Below are positions 25,452 to 34,460 of a stretch of 64,000 nucleotides of DNA, one piece after another. Numbering within the stretch: position 1 is the first letter of the stretch; each line of letters opens with the position of its first letter. The stretch lies in the NCBI GenBank assembly GCA_016866255.1, contig VGMY01000011.1:1-64000 (forward strand), in the 5' to 3' direction. The position numbers and the translations under genes were made by a program. The notes below the pieces were generated by a model that did no database searches, had not been told where the DNA came from, and saw nothing but the letters and a program-made list of their open reading frames with translations. The DNA comes from Bacteroidota bacterium (lineage in GTDB: Bacteria > Bacteroidota > Bacteroidia > Flavobacteriales_D > Crocinitomicaceae).

Positions 25452-27212
25452 ATGAAATCAAATTGGATTAAGTCATTTTTAAATTTACCATTTACCCAAC
25501 CTTCCAAAAATACGGCTCGTATTCAATCAACGGAAAATCTTTTCAAACGGCTTGTTGTCGATGTCCTTGACGACGATTTCTGGGGATCAAAAGTCAGCGT
25601 CATCGGTAATTCCATCCTTATTGTTGCCATATTCATCAGTACTTTCGACTATATTTTGAGCAGTGGAACGGGAGGAATACTGGTAAGTAACCCTTTTCTT
25701 GAAGGATTTGTGGTAGCTCTATTTACCGTGGAATACCTCTTACGCATTGTATTCGCATCCTCTCTGGGTTATGCGGCAAGAACTTCCTATTTGTTTTCAT
25801 TTTACGGCATCATCGATGCTTTAAGTTTAACCCCGCTCTTACTCGATGTGCTTTCACTTCCCTTGATAGGCGGCTTAGGGGCCTTGCGCATTTTAAGACT
25901 ATGGCGCGTTGCGCGATACATTCCTTCATTTAACGTCATTTCGAATGCCTTCAATTCAAGAAAAGAAGATATCCTTACTTCCTTTTTAGGAGTTACACTG
26001 CTTTCCTTGACCCTTTCCGCTTTAATGTTCCATTACGAGAGTGCCTATGCAACATGTTCCTTTAATAACATCCTCGAGGTTTTCGTTTGGTCGATAGGTA
26101 AATATACCGGAGACTATGGGTCTATCGCTGAAATAACCCCAATCAGTGAAATGGGTAAAATTATCGCCACCGTTAACGGATTTTTAGGCATTGCACTCTT
26201 CGCAGTACCAGCAGGTTTACTAGCCTCGGCCTTTATTGAACAACTTGAAGAAAAACGACGAAAGCAAATTATTGACGATAGGATCAGCGCCATTTCCAAG
26301 CATTTCGCAAAAAAAACCGGCGGTGGCAAAGATTTTAAATTTACCGCATTCCCCAGATTTGCCTCCTTGGATTTCTTACAAGTAAAATTCTTATTAAGTG
26401 AACCAGAAGTCATGGAAACGATCCGAGAATCGAAAAATCTCCGTTTTCGAGCATTGAAATCAAAACCCGAAAATGCCTATTCCGACATACGAATTGTTGA
26501 ATCCTTCCAAACCAATTGTTCTTACGGTTTTCGTCAATTCAACGAGGAAAGTAAGGTTGTGCTGATCAATGCAATTGGTGAAAATGAGCGAGGCATTTCT
26601 CATTTAGCATTTACGCTGGCTGCAGGTTTGACCGTCAATTATATCGCACGTGAAGTCCTACTTTTGAACCATGACCAAGCTCCTGTTGGCGGAAATACCT
26701 CGAAAGATTATGAACTGTATTTGCAAGGCGAGACACAAGCATTAAATCCTGCGCTCGTCGATTTTTTATCCGACATTGAATCCTTCGACAGCCAAACTTA
26801 CTTTGTCATTCTTTCTTCAGCAGCATCCGGAAGGTCCGATTTCGTGGTGGAATACGGAAATGACCTTGGTTCCACTGAATTTGTAGAGGGCAAAACTTCC
26901 CTTAACAGCGAAAAGGACCTAACGGAATTAACGCAAATCCTTGAAAAAAACATGCATAATGTTGAATATCAGGGGGCAAATAAGGTACGATTAGCCTACA
27001 ATTTCACCTCGGAACAAAATACCATTGGGAACCGCAACAGCAACAGCCTGCACCACCTTGTTCAACAAAAAACAGGGGGTAACGTGGTTTCCATATATAC
27101 CAATATCAAAATTCTTACGGGCGAGAATAACAGGTACTATGCTGCCTGCACCGCTCTAAGTTCAATAATTGAAGGGATCCAAGATGCCATGAAAACATCA
27201 AAATTCACTTAA
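25452..27212 (+). CDS. voltage-gated-like ion channel with atypical filter and large C-terminal domain
   Basis: The 586-residue product has six-helix voltage-gated channel architecture over about residues 45-265. The S4 segment has spaced Arg residues (LGALRILRLWRVARY). A pore loop is followed by an S6 helix typical of potassium channels (GKIIATVNGFLGIALFAVPAGLLASAFIE). At the filter position the canonical TVGYGD reads TGDYGS (219-224), so ion selectivity is uncertain. Residues 270-586 form a cytosolic extension of about 315 residues, including FRQFNEESKVVLINAIGENE and repeated alpha/beta-like segments. It does not look like RCK/TrkA-N and I do not recognise it. It appears to be a single gene. 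Confidence 0.85.
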   Translation: MKSNWIKSFLNLPFTQPSKNTARIQSTENLFKRLVVDVLDDDFWGSKVSVIGNSILIVAIFISTFDYILSSGTGGILVSNPFLEGFVVALFTVEYLLRIVFASSLGYAARTSYLFSFYGIIDALSLTPLLLDVLSLPLIGGLGALRILRLWRVARYIPSFNVISNAFNSRKEDILTSFLGVTLLSLTLSALMFHYESAYATCSFNNILEVFVWSIGKYTGDYGSIAEITPISEMGKIIATVNGFLGIALFAVPAGLLASAFIEQLEEKRRKQIIDDRISAISKHFAKKTGGGKDFKFTAFPRFASLDFLQVKFLLSEPEVMETIRESKNLRFRALKSKPENAYSDIRIVESFQTNCSYGFRQFNEESKVVLINAIGENERGISHLAFTLAAGLTVNYIAREVLLLNHDQAPVGGNTSKDYELYLQGETQALNPALVDFLSDIESFDSQTYFVILSSAASGRSDFVVEYGNDLGSTEFVEGKTSLNSEKDLTELTQILEKNMHNVEYQGANKVRLAYNFTSEQNTIGNRNSNSLHHLVQQKTGGNVVSIYTNIKILTGENNRYYAACTALSSIIEGIQDAMKTSKFT

Positions 27213-27303
27213 ACTCGCAGGAAAAGTATTTACGCGAGAAGATCTTTTCGAACATTATGACCAATTAGCTACCGCAGAAATCAAGTTCCTATTAGATCAT
27301 TAA
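27193..27303 (+). pseudogene. possible gene remnant after the channel gene
   Basis: An open stretch of 36 codons reads HQNSLKLAGKVFTREDLFEH and continues to a LLDH end before TAA. It looks like a real protein C-terminus but has no ATG, GTG or TTG start, follows a stop directly and overlaps the end of the channel gene. It may be the decayed end of an older gene. The other bases up to 27396 show nothing else. Confidence 0.3.
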
Positions 27304-27396
27304 TGCTCAGAAATTGAATCAGGGTTAGCGGTATTGGACCATGCAAGCTAAAATCCAGTTATCCACCCTCAAAAATGCGCTTTATCGGCAAAAGAA

Positions 27397-28470
27397 TTAA
27401 AATCTGACCCCTATTCCAGCGTTGAATTGCAGATCCCAAGTATCCCCCTTAAGAATGTTTTCTGTTGATTGCAAGAATTTCGTTTCCAAGCGCAGTATGA
27501 CGCCTTCTTTCCATTGGTAGCTAGGGCAAAGGGTAAGGCCTCCAAGAACAGTAGGTGCCAAAGCACCCACACGAGCGCAGCGGTTGTCCGGGTCATAAAA
27601 CATCTCCAGCCGTTGAGATAAGCTCCAATGTTCATTAAACGTATAACGGGTCATCCATTGCGCTGCACCCCACATGTACCCTGTTTCGAGTCCAATATCA
27701 GCCGTACCCCAATGCTCCCATTTACCACCTTTCCACCCGGCATTAACATGCTGGTAAAAACGATTGATGGATAAACCATCAGGATAAATTGAGCCGTAAA
27801 ATGCGCCGTACATTAACGAAAATTGATCTGAAAAATTGATCTTGTAATGGCCTCCAAAACTCGGGCGACTAATGCTTGCATCCCAGGCGATCCTTTGCCA
27901 ACCGTTCAAAACGTGAATGCCAGCTTCGTGCTTGCCATTGTCGCTAGTATAAAGTACCCGGGTTCCACTCAAGAAATATGGGGAATTTTCCGCTACAAAA
28001 CTTCGTGTAAGTGTCGGACAATCGGAGGAAATCGAGGACTCAATCCCGATAAAGGAACTGTATACCCCTGCGTCCCACCATATATTTCGCCGTTTACTCA
28101 GTTTAATCCCGACGTAAGCCTCGTTTAATGGCCTTGCCCAAAAGGGCTCCGCCGCAAGGTTGTAGCGGCTGTAATCTCCTGTCATCAATCCTAAAGTTGC
28201 ATGAAAACGAGGAAGCGTTAATTCGCCCTTAAGTAATAACAAATTCGTTCTCAATTGATTGTTTACTTTGTGGTTGTAATAAAACGATTGCTTTTTTGAA
28301 TAATTTCCAAGATGTTTCCCAAAGTACATATCCCCGAAACCGGACAGTTTGAAGGTGGCCTTCGATGATTTACCAAAAGGTTCAATGACTTGTGAGAAGG
28401 CGGTTTGCAACAAAAAACAAAAAGCAAAAGGGATTATTCTAACGCACATAGGTAGGGTTTTAGGCTGCAT
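27397..28470 (-). CDS. outer-membrane porin, BBP2/OmpL-like
   Basis: The 357-residue product carries a signal peptide (about 1-26, ending LQTAFSQ). The mature protein begins with a short strand segment (KATFKLSGFGDMYFG) and continues with alternating beta strands rich in Trp, Tyr and Gly, ending in a terminal aromatic Phe (LQFNAGIGVRF). The order, with PFWARPLNEAYVGIKLSKR and VLYTSDNGKHEAGIHVLNGW, fits the putative beta-barrel porin family BBP2. It would be a diffusion channel; the substrate is unknown. It lies downstream of rpmH on the same strand, 51 bp away, but need not be co-transcribed with it. Confidence 0.78.
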   Translation of the reverse strand: MQPKTLPMCVRIIPFAFCFLLQTAFSQVIEPFGKSSKATFKLSGFGDMYFGKHLGNYSKKQSFYYNHKVNNQLRTNLLLLKGELTLPRFHATLGLMTGDYSRYNLAAEPFWARPLNEAYVGIKLSKRRNIWWDAGVYSSFIGIESSISSDCPTLTRSFVAENSPYFLSGTRVLYTSDNGKHEAGIHVLNGWQRIAWDASISRPSFGGHYKINFSDQFSLMYGAFYGSIYPDGLSINRFYQHVNAGWKGGKWEHWGTADIGLETGYMWGAAQWMTRYTFNEHWSLSQRLEMFYDPDNRCARVGALAPTVLGGLTLCPSYQWKEGVILRLETKFLQSTENILKGDTWDLQFNAGIGVRF

Positions 28471-28502
28471 AAAAATACAAGATTATTCGGTTAAGCCTAA
28501 AA

Positions 28503-28514
28503 AACTGTACAGTT
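28503..28514. terminator. weak hairpin downstream of rpmH
   Basis: AACTGTACAGTT is a perfect 12-bp palindrome. Read on the minus strand it is followed by more T residues and lies 7 bp past the rpmH stop. The stem is only four pairs once a loop is allowed, so this is a weak candidate. Confidence 0.35.
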
Positions 28515-28521
28515 GAAGAAT

Positions 28522-28680
28522 TTATCTTTTATGCAGCGGCTCATCGGAAACCGAGAGCTTCTTTCGCCCCTTTCTTCTGCGCGCCGCTAATACGCGACGA
28601 CCATTTTTGGTAGCCATTCTGCTTCTGAAACCATGCTTGTTTCTTCGTTTTCTTTGAGAAGGTTGGAACGTTCTTTTCAT
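28522..28680 (-). CDS. rpmH: 50S ribosomal protein L34
   Basis: This 52-residue basic protein begins [18 protein letters not shown] and continues with [20 protein letters not shown], the hallmark of L34. The length is normal, with a slightly longer C-terminal tail ([10 protein letters not shown]). It is part of the large ribosomal subunit. A strong promoter lies just upstream. The neighbours here are a porin and an ABC exporter; the common dnaA or rnpA context of other phyla is not seen. Confidence 0.96.
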   Translation of the reverse strand: MKRTFQPSQRKRRNKHGFRSRMATKNGRRVLAARRRKGRKKLSVSDEPLHKR

Positions 28681-28712
28681 GGTTACTGTACTTTAACGAC
28701 TTTTATAGCGTG

Positions 28713-28742
28713 CAAATATACGTCTTTTTCGGGCTTTTCAAA
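28713..28742 (-). promoter_or_regulatory. rpmH promoter
   Basis: On the minus strand TTTG (complement of 28739-28742), 18 bp, then TATATTTG (complement of 28713-28720), a consensus Bacteroidota promoter. The -7 box ends 32 bp before the rpmH ATG, as expected for a highly expressed ribosomal gene. Confidence 0.8.
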
Positions 28743-28815
28743 TTGTTTTACACAAAAAGCATCAATTTATTCGGGCATTGCTCAAAAGTACCGTATTTTT
28801 GCGATGCAACGATTT

Positions 28816-30624
28816 ATGAAGGTAACGACCAATCCTCCTAATTCCGAATCCCCGAAAAACGCCCGCAAGTTGAGTTTCCTACTTTCCTACTTACGCCCTT
28901 ACGCCTTGGCGTATGCTCTTGGTTGGATTTTCTTGGTCCTATCCACGTTAGCCGGCTTGGTGTTCCCGTATTTGATGGGTGGCCTACTTGGAGCAGATGC
29001 CGAAGGCAGTTCGGTTGCCTCCATTGGCAAAGTACTTTCCAATAATTCGGTAAATGGCATAGCCTTGGCATTGTTTCTCTTGTTCGGTGTTCAAGCCTTG
29101 TTCTCTTTCTTTCGAGTGGTGCTTTTCAACAGCGTTACCGAAAATGCACTGCGCGATTTACGCAACAAAGCCTTTGAACGCATGATTTACATGCCGATGG
29201 ACTTTTTCAATACCCACAAAGTTGGTGAACTTACCAGCCGTATTGCCTCGGACATAACCCAGATTCAAGAAACGCTTCGCACCACCATTGCAGAATTCTT
29301 TCGTCAGATTGTTATCGTTGTTGGTGGCATCATTTTCTTGGTGTTCATTTCCTGGAAATTGTCCCTCATCATGGTGGCAACCGTCCCTGTAATGGCCCTC
29401 ATCGCGGTGTTTTTTGGACGCTACATCCGAAAACTCAGTAAAAACGCGCAAGACTTTACCGCCTCCTCCAATGCCATCATTGAAGAAGCGCTCAGCGGCA
29501 TTGCGAATGTTAAGGCCTATACCAATGAAATATTCAACCTGAACCGTTTTCGAAAAACCACGCAAGAAACGCGCGACCTCAACGTACGCAGTGGCATTTG
29601 GCGAGGCGTATTTGTTTCTTTCATCATTTTTTGCCTTTTTGGCGCGATTGTATTCATCATTTGGCAAGGTATGATGATGACGCAAGGTCCTAACCCGACC
29701 TTGGCCAAAGAAGGATTTTACCAGTTCATCTTGTTCACCATTATGATGGGTGCCAGCATTGGTTCCTTACCAGAATTGTATGCCAACCTGCAAAAAGTCC
29801 TGGGAGCCATCGAAAACCTTGCAGACATCATGCAGAGTTCTACGGAGCCCGAATTGGTTTCCGGCAAAGATTTTTCGCCTATTCGAGGGCAAATAAGCAT
29901 GGAAAACATCCATTTTCGTTATCCTCAGAGGGCCGACATTTCTGTATTGAACGGGGTAAATTTCAACATTGATCCCAGTCAAACCTTAGCTATTGTTGGC
30001 AGTTCCGGGGCGGGTAAATCCACCTTAACCTCCCTCCTTCTGCGGTATTATGATCCTTCTGATGGAACCATAAAATTTGACGGCATCGATGCCAAGGAAT
30101 TGGATTTGAAACACTTACGAAAACACATTGCTATTGTTCCTCAGGAGGTCATGCTTTTTGCAGACACCATTTATGAAAACATCCGCTTTGGCAAACCAAC
30201 AGCAAGTCAGCATGAAATTGAGGAGGCCGCGAAACAAGCGAATGCTTGGGAGTTCATTCAAAGTTTTCCCGAAGGCATGCAAACTCAAGTTGGCGACCGA
30301 GGAATTCAATTATCAGGAGGTCAGAAGCAACGCATTGCTATCGCCCGGGCTATTTTAAAAAATCCCGCAATCCTTATCCTCGATGAAGCTACTTCAGCCT
30401 TAGATTCTGCCTCCGAACAATTGGTGCAAGAAGCCCTCGACCGCCTCATGGTAAATCGAACTGCGGTGGTTATTGCTCATCGTTTATCTACCGTGCGCAA
30501 GGCAGATAAAATCGTGGTAATACAGGATGGTCAAATAATTGAGGAAGGCAACCATGAAAGCCTAACAGCCCTGGACGGAGCCTACGCCAAATTCGTGGAT
30601 TTGCAATCCCTTTCTGAGGTATGA
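28816..30624 (+). CDS. ABC exporter, permease-ATPase fusion (MsbA-like)
   Basis: The start is placed at the ATG at 28816. A further ATG at 28804 lies only 2 bp after a TATTTTTG box (28794-28801) and would hardly be transcribed, and the longer frame covers rpmH. The 602-residue product has six transmembrane helices (about 25-325) and an ATPase domain (about 345-590): Walker A GSSGAGKST, Q-loop VPQE, signature LSGGQKQR, Walker B ILILDEATSALD and switch IAHR. The layout fits exporters of the lipid A/multidrug type. It overlaps bshC by 4 bp (ATGA), so the two are co-transcribed. Confidence 0.93.
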   Translation: MKVTTNPPNSESPKNARKLSFLLSYLRPYALAYALGWIFLVLSTLAGLVFPYLMGGLLGADAEGSSVASIGKVLSNNSVNGIALALFLLFGVQALFSFFRVVLFNSVTENALRDLRNKAFERMIYMPMDFFNTHKVGELTSRIASDITQIQETLRTTIAEFFRQIVIVVGGIIFLVFISWKLSLIMVATVPVMALIAVFFGRYIRKLSKNAQDFTASSNAIIEEALSGIANVKAYTNEIFNLNRFRKTTQETRDLNVRSGIWRGVFVSFIIFCLFGAIVFIIWQGMMMTQGPNPTLAKEGFYQFILFTIMMGASIGSLPELYANLQKVLGAIENLADIMQSSTEPELVSGKDFSPIRGQISMENIHFRYPQRADISVLNGVNFNIDPSQTLAIVGSSGAGKSTLTSLLLRYYDPSDGTIKFDGIDAKELDLKHLRKHIAIVPQEVMLFADTIYENIRFGKPTASQHEIEEAAKQANAWEFIQSFPEGMQTQVGDRGIQLSGGQKQRIAIARAILKNPAILILDEATSALDSASEQLVQEALDRLMVNRTAVVIAHRLSTVRKADKIVVIQDGQIIEEGNHESLTALDGAYAKFVDLQSLSEV

Positions 30625-32192
30625 TACAACTTCAAAGAAGTTTTTTAGCCCGCTCGAAGGCAATAGGCTTTGGTCCACTTCTTGAATCTTGGACTAGGGA
30701 TGACCTTCGTCGCTTCACCAACGGCATCGCTAGCCAAGAAACGCTTAGCGCTCAGGCGCTCGAACGCAGTTCATCCTTTGAACCGTCGATGCGCCAAACC
30801 TTGTGCGAGGTCCTAAAGGCGCAATATGCCAAAGCAAGTTCAACAATTCCAGAAAATCTCGATGAGCTCTTAAATCCTCACTCCGTTACCATAACTACGG
30901 GGCATCAACTTTCCGTGGCGCTGGGCCCTCTTTTTACCGTTTTTAAAATACTTCATGTGGTTCAACTTTGTGAAGCCATGAACGAATCCGGAGCTGCAAA
31001 CACCTTCCTTCCGGTGTTTTGGCTTGCCTCGGAAGACCACGATTTGGAAGAGGTACAAAACCTACACGTGTTCAATAAATCATTTACTTGGGTTCCCAAT
31101 GAAACAGGACCTGTGGGCTCGATGACCACCGGGCAATTGAGGCCTTGCTACGACGAAATCCTAGCGTGTTTCCAAGGAAATAGTGCATTGGAACTATCGG
31201 AACTTTTTCAAATTAACGCTACCAACTATGCCCTTCACTACCACCAGATGCTATCGAAAATCTTTGGCAAATTTGGGGTAATCCTGATCGACGGGAACGA
31301 CCCAACACTAAAAAAAGCCTTCTCACCTCTGGTACGAAAAGAACTCCGGGAGCAATTCGTCATGGCAACGGCGAGCGCCACCAATGCGGAGTTGGTCGAT
31401 GCTGGAAAAAAGGTGCAAGCCCACGTTCGTCCTATCAACCTGTTTTACTTAAGTCCCCAAAAACGCGAGCGCATTGTGCCGGATGAAGGTCATTTTGTTG
31501 TCGGAGAACAGCGCTGGACCCTGGAAAATATGTTAACGGAGCTGGAAAAGCATCCTGAGCGTTTTTCCCCCAATGTATTAATGCGTCCCTTATACCAAGA
31601 AACGGTGCTGCCCAATGTTTGCTCTGTTGGAGGAAGCGGTGAATTGAATTATTGGTCGCAACTTAAAGCCACCTTCAAGGCGGCAGCACTGCCTTTTCCC
31701 TTGCTGAAAACGCGCATCAGCGGCTTTCTCTTAACAGCTTCCTCTGCGGAAAACGATGAGGCAGCCTTTCGATCTTTGACGGAACAAGAACACACCTTGT
31801 TAAGCCAAGCATCAAACCGAGATCCTTTTTTCGAAACGTTGGACCTTCGGTTGAAAGCCTTAAGTGATGCCTTAATGGAAGGAATTCAACCCTTTGGAAA
31901 GGAGGCTGAGAAATGGGCTTTACCTCAAATCAAAGCCATGGAATCCGCTTTAGAGCACTACCAATCCCGGTGGCAAAAACAAGAAAAGCAAAACTTGGAA
32001 AGTGAGTTGTCGCGTTTACGGCGAAAGCACGCAGAAAAATACCCGAAAGACCTTCCCCAAGAACGGGTAACAAGTCTTTTTCAATACTGCGGAGGTGAGA
32101 GGCCCTCGGAATTAATCCTTGCTTTGAAAAACCTCATTGATCCTTTTTCCGAAGAACTTCATATTTTTGAACAAAGCCATGAAACAGAATAA
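30621..32192 (+). CDS. bshC: bacillithiol biosynthesis cysteine-adding enzyme BshC
   Basis: The 523-residue length is normal for BshC. Diagnostic segments are TTGHQLSVALGPLFTVFKIL (about 91-110) and FLPVFWLASEDHDLEEV (about 131-147), the Rossmann-like core that binds the glucosaminyl-malate substrate, and a helical coiled-coil arm (QSRWQKQEKQNLESELSRLR) near the C-terminus. The enzyme adds Cys in the last step of bacillithiol synthesis, so the cell probably makes this low-molecular-weight thiol. bshA and bshB are not in the window. It begins inside the stop of the ABC exporter gene and ends inside the aldolase gene. Confidence 0.95.
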   Translation: MIQLQRSFLARSKAIGFGPLLESWTRDDLRRFTNGIASQETLSAQALERSSSFEPSMRQTLCEVLKAQYAKASSTIPENLDELLNPHSVTITTGHQLSVALGPLFTVFKILHVVQLCEAMNESGAANTFLPVFWLASEDHDLEEVQNLHVFNKSFTWVPNETGPVGSMTTGQLRPCYDEILACFQGNSALELSELFQINATNYALHYHQMLSKIFGKFGVILIDGNDPTLKKAFSPLVRKELREQFVMATASATNAELVDAGKKVQAHVRPINLFYLSPQKRERIVPDEGHFVVGEQRWTLENMLTELEKHPERFSPNVLMRPLYQETVLPNVCSVGGSGELNYWSQLKATFKAAALPFPLLKTRISGFLLTASSAENDEAAFRSLTEQEHTLLSQASNRDPFFETLDLRLKALSDALMEGIQPFGKEAEKWALPQIKAMESALEHYQSRWQKQEKQNLESELSRLRRKHAEKYPKDLPQERVTSLFQYCGGERPSELILALKNLIDPFSEELHIFEQSHETE

Positions 32193-32739
32193 CATACGCT
32201 CGGTCTTGAGCAAACATCCCGTGATACCGGTAGTTACCTTTCACGAGGTATCACAAGTAACTCCCCAATTGGAAAGACTATGTGCTGCCGGAGTTAGCTG
32301 CATTGAAATCACCCTGCGCACCGCGGTATCTTTCGAAGCAATTGCAGAAGCGAAAAAAACTTTTGGAGAACGCATAGACATTGGCGTTGGCACCTTGGTT
32401 TCGGTAGCGCAAATTGAAAAAGCCGCGTCCCTAGGCGTCGACTTCATGGTTAGCCCCGGCATTAATCCTGCTTTAGCCCCTGCTTTGGAATCTTCTGGCA
32501 TTGCTTTTATCCCCGGCGTAGCAACACCCAGCGAAATAATAACCGGGCTGCAACTGGGATGGGACACGTTCAAATTCTTTCCTGCGTACCTGTTTGGAGG
32601 GCTCGAAGCACTGAAAACTTACGGACAAGTATTTCCTGAGGTACGGTTTTGTCCAACGGGTGGTATAAAAAAAGAAACGCACCATGAATACCTAAACCTT
32701 AGCAATGTGATTTCCGTAGGAGGGTCTTGGTTCAGTTAA
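32179..32739 (+). CDS. eda: 2-keto-3-deoxy-6-phosphogluconate aldolase family protein
   Basis: The ATG at 32179 is favoured because the alpha/beta barrel begins right after it (LSKHPVIPVVTF). The 186-residue product matches KDPG/KHG aldolase: ITLRTAVSFEAI (catalytic Glu region), GVGTLVSVAQIEKAASLG, FMVSPGINPAL and the Schiff-base Lys in TFKFFPAYLFGG, then CPTGGI. It cleaves 2-keto-3-deoxy-6-phosphogluconate to pyruvate and glyceraldehyde-3-phosphate. It is a little shorter than the usual 200-210 residues at the C-terminus. It overlaps the end of bshC by 14 bp. Confidence 0.9.
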   Translation: MKQNNIRSVLSKHPVIPVVTFHEVSQVTPQLERLCAAGVSCIEITLRTAVSFEAIAEAKKTFGERIDIGVGTLVSVAQIEKAASLGVDFMVSPGINPALAPALESSGIAFIPGVATPSEIITGLQLGWDTFKFFPAYLFGGLEALKTYGQVFPEVRFCPTGGIKKETHHEYLNLSNVISVGGSWFS

Positions 32740-32865
32740 ATGAACCAAAACTGTATTTTACCAACAGCCGACAGCGTGCTGCGCAGACCCGCATTTAATG
32801 GGCTCGCCTTAAAATTGTAACCAATGAAGTCTTACAGCATTCATTTTATAATTAATTTTCAAAAT

Positions 32866-33363
32866 ATGAAGACACAGATTTTGCTGGCATTATTGCTAAT
32901 TGGTTTGGTAAAAGCTTTTGGTCAGCAGTTTTTGGTGATTGATACGGCCATGCGCTCCTCCATTTTAAAAGAACACAATAAAGAGCGTCAACTGCTGAAC
33001 ATTCCCGATCTCATTTGGAGCGACGAATTGGCGGAATATGCCGCAGAATGGGCCCTTGAATTAGCCGAGGCTGATGCTGGAATTCACCACCGGGAAAGCA
33101 ACGGTTTTGGGGAAAATATTTCGTGGTTTAGTCGAGCACCCTACGATTTCTCGTCGGGTGTTTCTTTATGGAACGAAGAAAAAAAGTATTTTAGAAACAA
33201 AGCCATTGGAAACGATTGGGCTAAAACCGGTCATTATACCCAAGTGATTTGGAAAAATACGCAACGCGTCGGTTGCGGTTGTGCCTTGGGGGCCTCCAAA
33301 ACCTTTTTCTTCGTCTGCAATTACGACCCACCAGGAAATTACGTGGGACAAAAACCTTATTAA
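32866..33363 (+). CDS. secreted CAP-domain (SCP/PR-1) protein
   Basis: The ATG at 32866 gives a proper signal peptide (MKTQILLALLLIGLVKAFGQ). The rest is a single CAP domain of about 145 residues: ILKEHNKERQLLNIPDLIWS, AAEWALELA, GFGENISWF, GHYTQVIWKNTQRVGCG and CNYDPPGNY, with the conserved His and Glu cavity residues visible. CAP proteins are extracellular; bacterial members are poorly understood. It is followed after 7 bp by a tiny lipoprotein gene, and an SPFH gene comes right after that. Confidence 0.9.
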   Translation: MKTQILLALLLIGLVKAFGQQFLVIDTAMRSSILKEHNKERQLLNIPDLIWSDELAEYAAEWALELAEADAGIHHRESNGFGENISWFSRAPYDFSSGVSLWNEEKKYFRNKAIGNDWAKTGHYTQVIWKNTQRVGCGCALGASKTFFFVCNYDPPGNYVGQKPY

Positions 33364-33370
33364 TAGCAAC

Positions 33371-33481
33371 ATGAAAATTACACTCTGTTCGTTGTTGATT
33401 GCCTTATTTTTCGTAAGTTGCAAGTCATCTAGTGCTTGTAATTGTGCGAGCGCTCAAAAAATAACCTTTAAAAAACCCTAA
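33371..33481 (+). CDS. 36-residue lipoprotein
   Basis: The reading frame MKITLCSLLIALFFVSCKSS, ending FKKP, has a textbook lipobox (FVSC), leaving about 20 mature residues with two further Cys (SACNCASAQ). It lies between the CAP gene (7 bp) and the SPFH gene (2 bp) with the same direction, so it is likely co-transcribed. It is too short for most gene callers. The function is unknown. Confidence 0.6.
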   Translation: MKITLCSLLIALFFVSCKSSSACNCASAQKITFKKP

Positions 33482-33483
33482 AC

Positions 33484-34401
33484 ATGCCCCTTTTCTACTT
33501 ACTTGGTTTCATTCTTTTAGTGATTCTCAGCGGCCTCTTCACGGTGAATCAAGGAACAGTTGCTGTGATAACCCTTTTTGGCAAGTATCGAAGATCAGCA
33601 GCCCCCGGATTGAGGCTTAAAATTCCATTTTTCGAAAAAGTCTTTAAGCGGATTTCTTCGCAAAATCAAAGCATCGAAATGGAATTTCAAGCCGTTACCA
33701 TAGACCAGGCGAATGTCTTTTTTAAAAGCATGTTATTGTACTCTGTTATGGATGAGGAGGAGGAAACGATCAAAAAAGTAGCGTTCAAATTCATAAGCAA
33801 CAAAGACCTCATGCAAGCACTCATCCGAACCATCGAAGGTTCTATTCGCTCGTATGTGGCGAGTCAAAAGCAAGCAGAAATTCTTGGTTTAAGGCACGAA
33901 TTGGTAGAAAGTGTTAAAGGGCAAATCGACCACACCTTAGAGTCCTGGGGCTACCACCTCATCGATTTGCAAATCAACGATATCACCTTCGACCAAGCCA
34001 TCATGGAAAGCATGAGCAAGGTGGTAGCATCCAATAACTTAAAAGCCGCCGCAGAAAACGAAGGCCAAGCATTGTTGATCACCAAAACCAAAGCAGCCGA
34101 AGCGGAAGGAAATGCCATTAAAATTGCCGCAATGGCCGAAAAAGAAGCCGCAATGCTGCGCGGTCAGGGCGTAGCCCTGTTTCGTCAAGAAGTTGCCAAA
34201 GGAATGACTGAAGCGGCTGAACAAATGCAGCAAGCCAATTTGGATACGAACGTGATCCTGTTTTCCATGTGGACGGAAGCGATAAAAAACTTTGCCGAAT
34301 TTGGAAATGGAAATACGATTTTCATTGACGGATCACCGCAAGGAATGGAAAATACGATGCGCCAAATTCAGGCAATGATATCGGATAAAACCAAAAAATA
34401 A
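33484..34401 (+). CDS. SPFH/Band 7 (stomatin-like) membrane protein
   Basis: The 305-residue product begins with an N-terminal membrane helix (LLGFILLVILSGLF). The SPFH domain (about 20-200) has the usual entry VNQGTVAVITLFGKYRR and PGLRLKIPF and a coiled-coil region with Ala/Glu repeats (KAAEAEGNAIKIAAMAEKEA). Such proteins form ring scaffolds on membranes and associate with proteases or channels. It is the last gene before a clear terminator. Confidence 0.92.
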   Translation: MPLFYLLGFILLVILSGLFTVNQGTVAVITLFGKYRRSAAPGLRLKIPFFEKVFKRISSQNQSIEMEFQAVTIDQANVFFKSMLLYSVMDEEEETIKKVAFKFISNKDLMQALIRTIEGSIRSYVASQKQAEILGLRHELVESVKGQIDHTLESWGYHLIDLQINDITFDQAIMESMSKVVASNNLKAAAENEGQALLITKTKAAEAEGNAIKIAAMAEKEAAMLRGQGVALFRQEVAKGMTEAAEQMQQANLDTNVILFSMWTEAIKNFAEFGNGNTIFIDGSPQGMENTMRQIQAMISDKTKK

Positions 34402-34424
34402 TCCCCTCCACATGCGAGTTTAAT

Positions 34425-34447
34425 GCCCGATGCTTCGGGCTTTTTTT
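34425..34447 (+). terminator. intrinsic terminator after the SPFH gene
   Basis: The stem GCCCGA/TCGGGC (six pairs) with a TGCT loop is followed by seven T residues. It lies 23 bp beyond the SPFH stop and before the TetR regulator. Confidence 0.85.
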
Positions 34448-34460
34448 ATTTTCTGTCCAT

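Noticed and set aside
29158-29685. 175-codon open frame on the minus strand
   Set aside because: It is antisense to the ABC exporter permease domain, is rich in His/Asn from reversed codons and resembles no protein.
32740-32820. 26-codon frame starting at the eda stop (MNQNCILPTADSVLRRPAFN)
   Set aside because: It is very short, with no signal or motif, and lies in a short intergenic gap; there is no support for translation.
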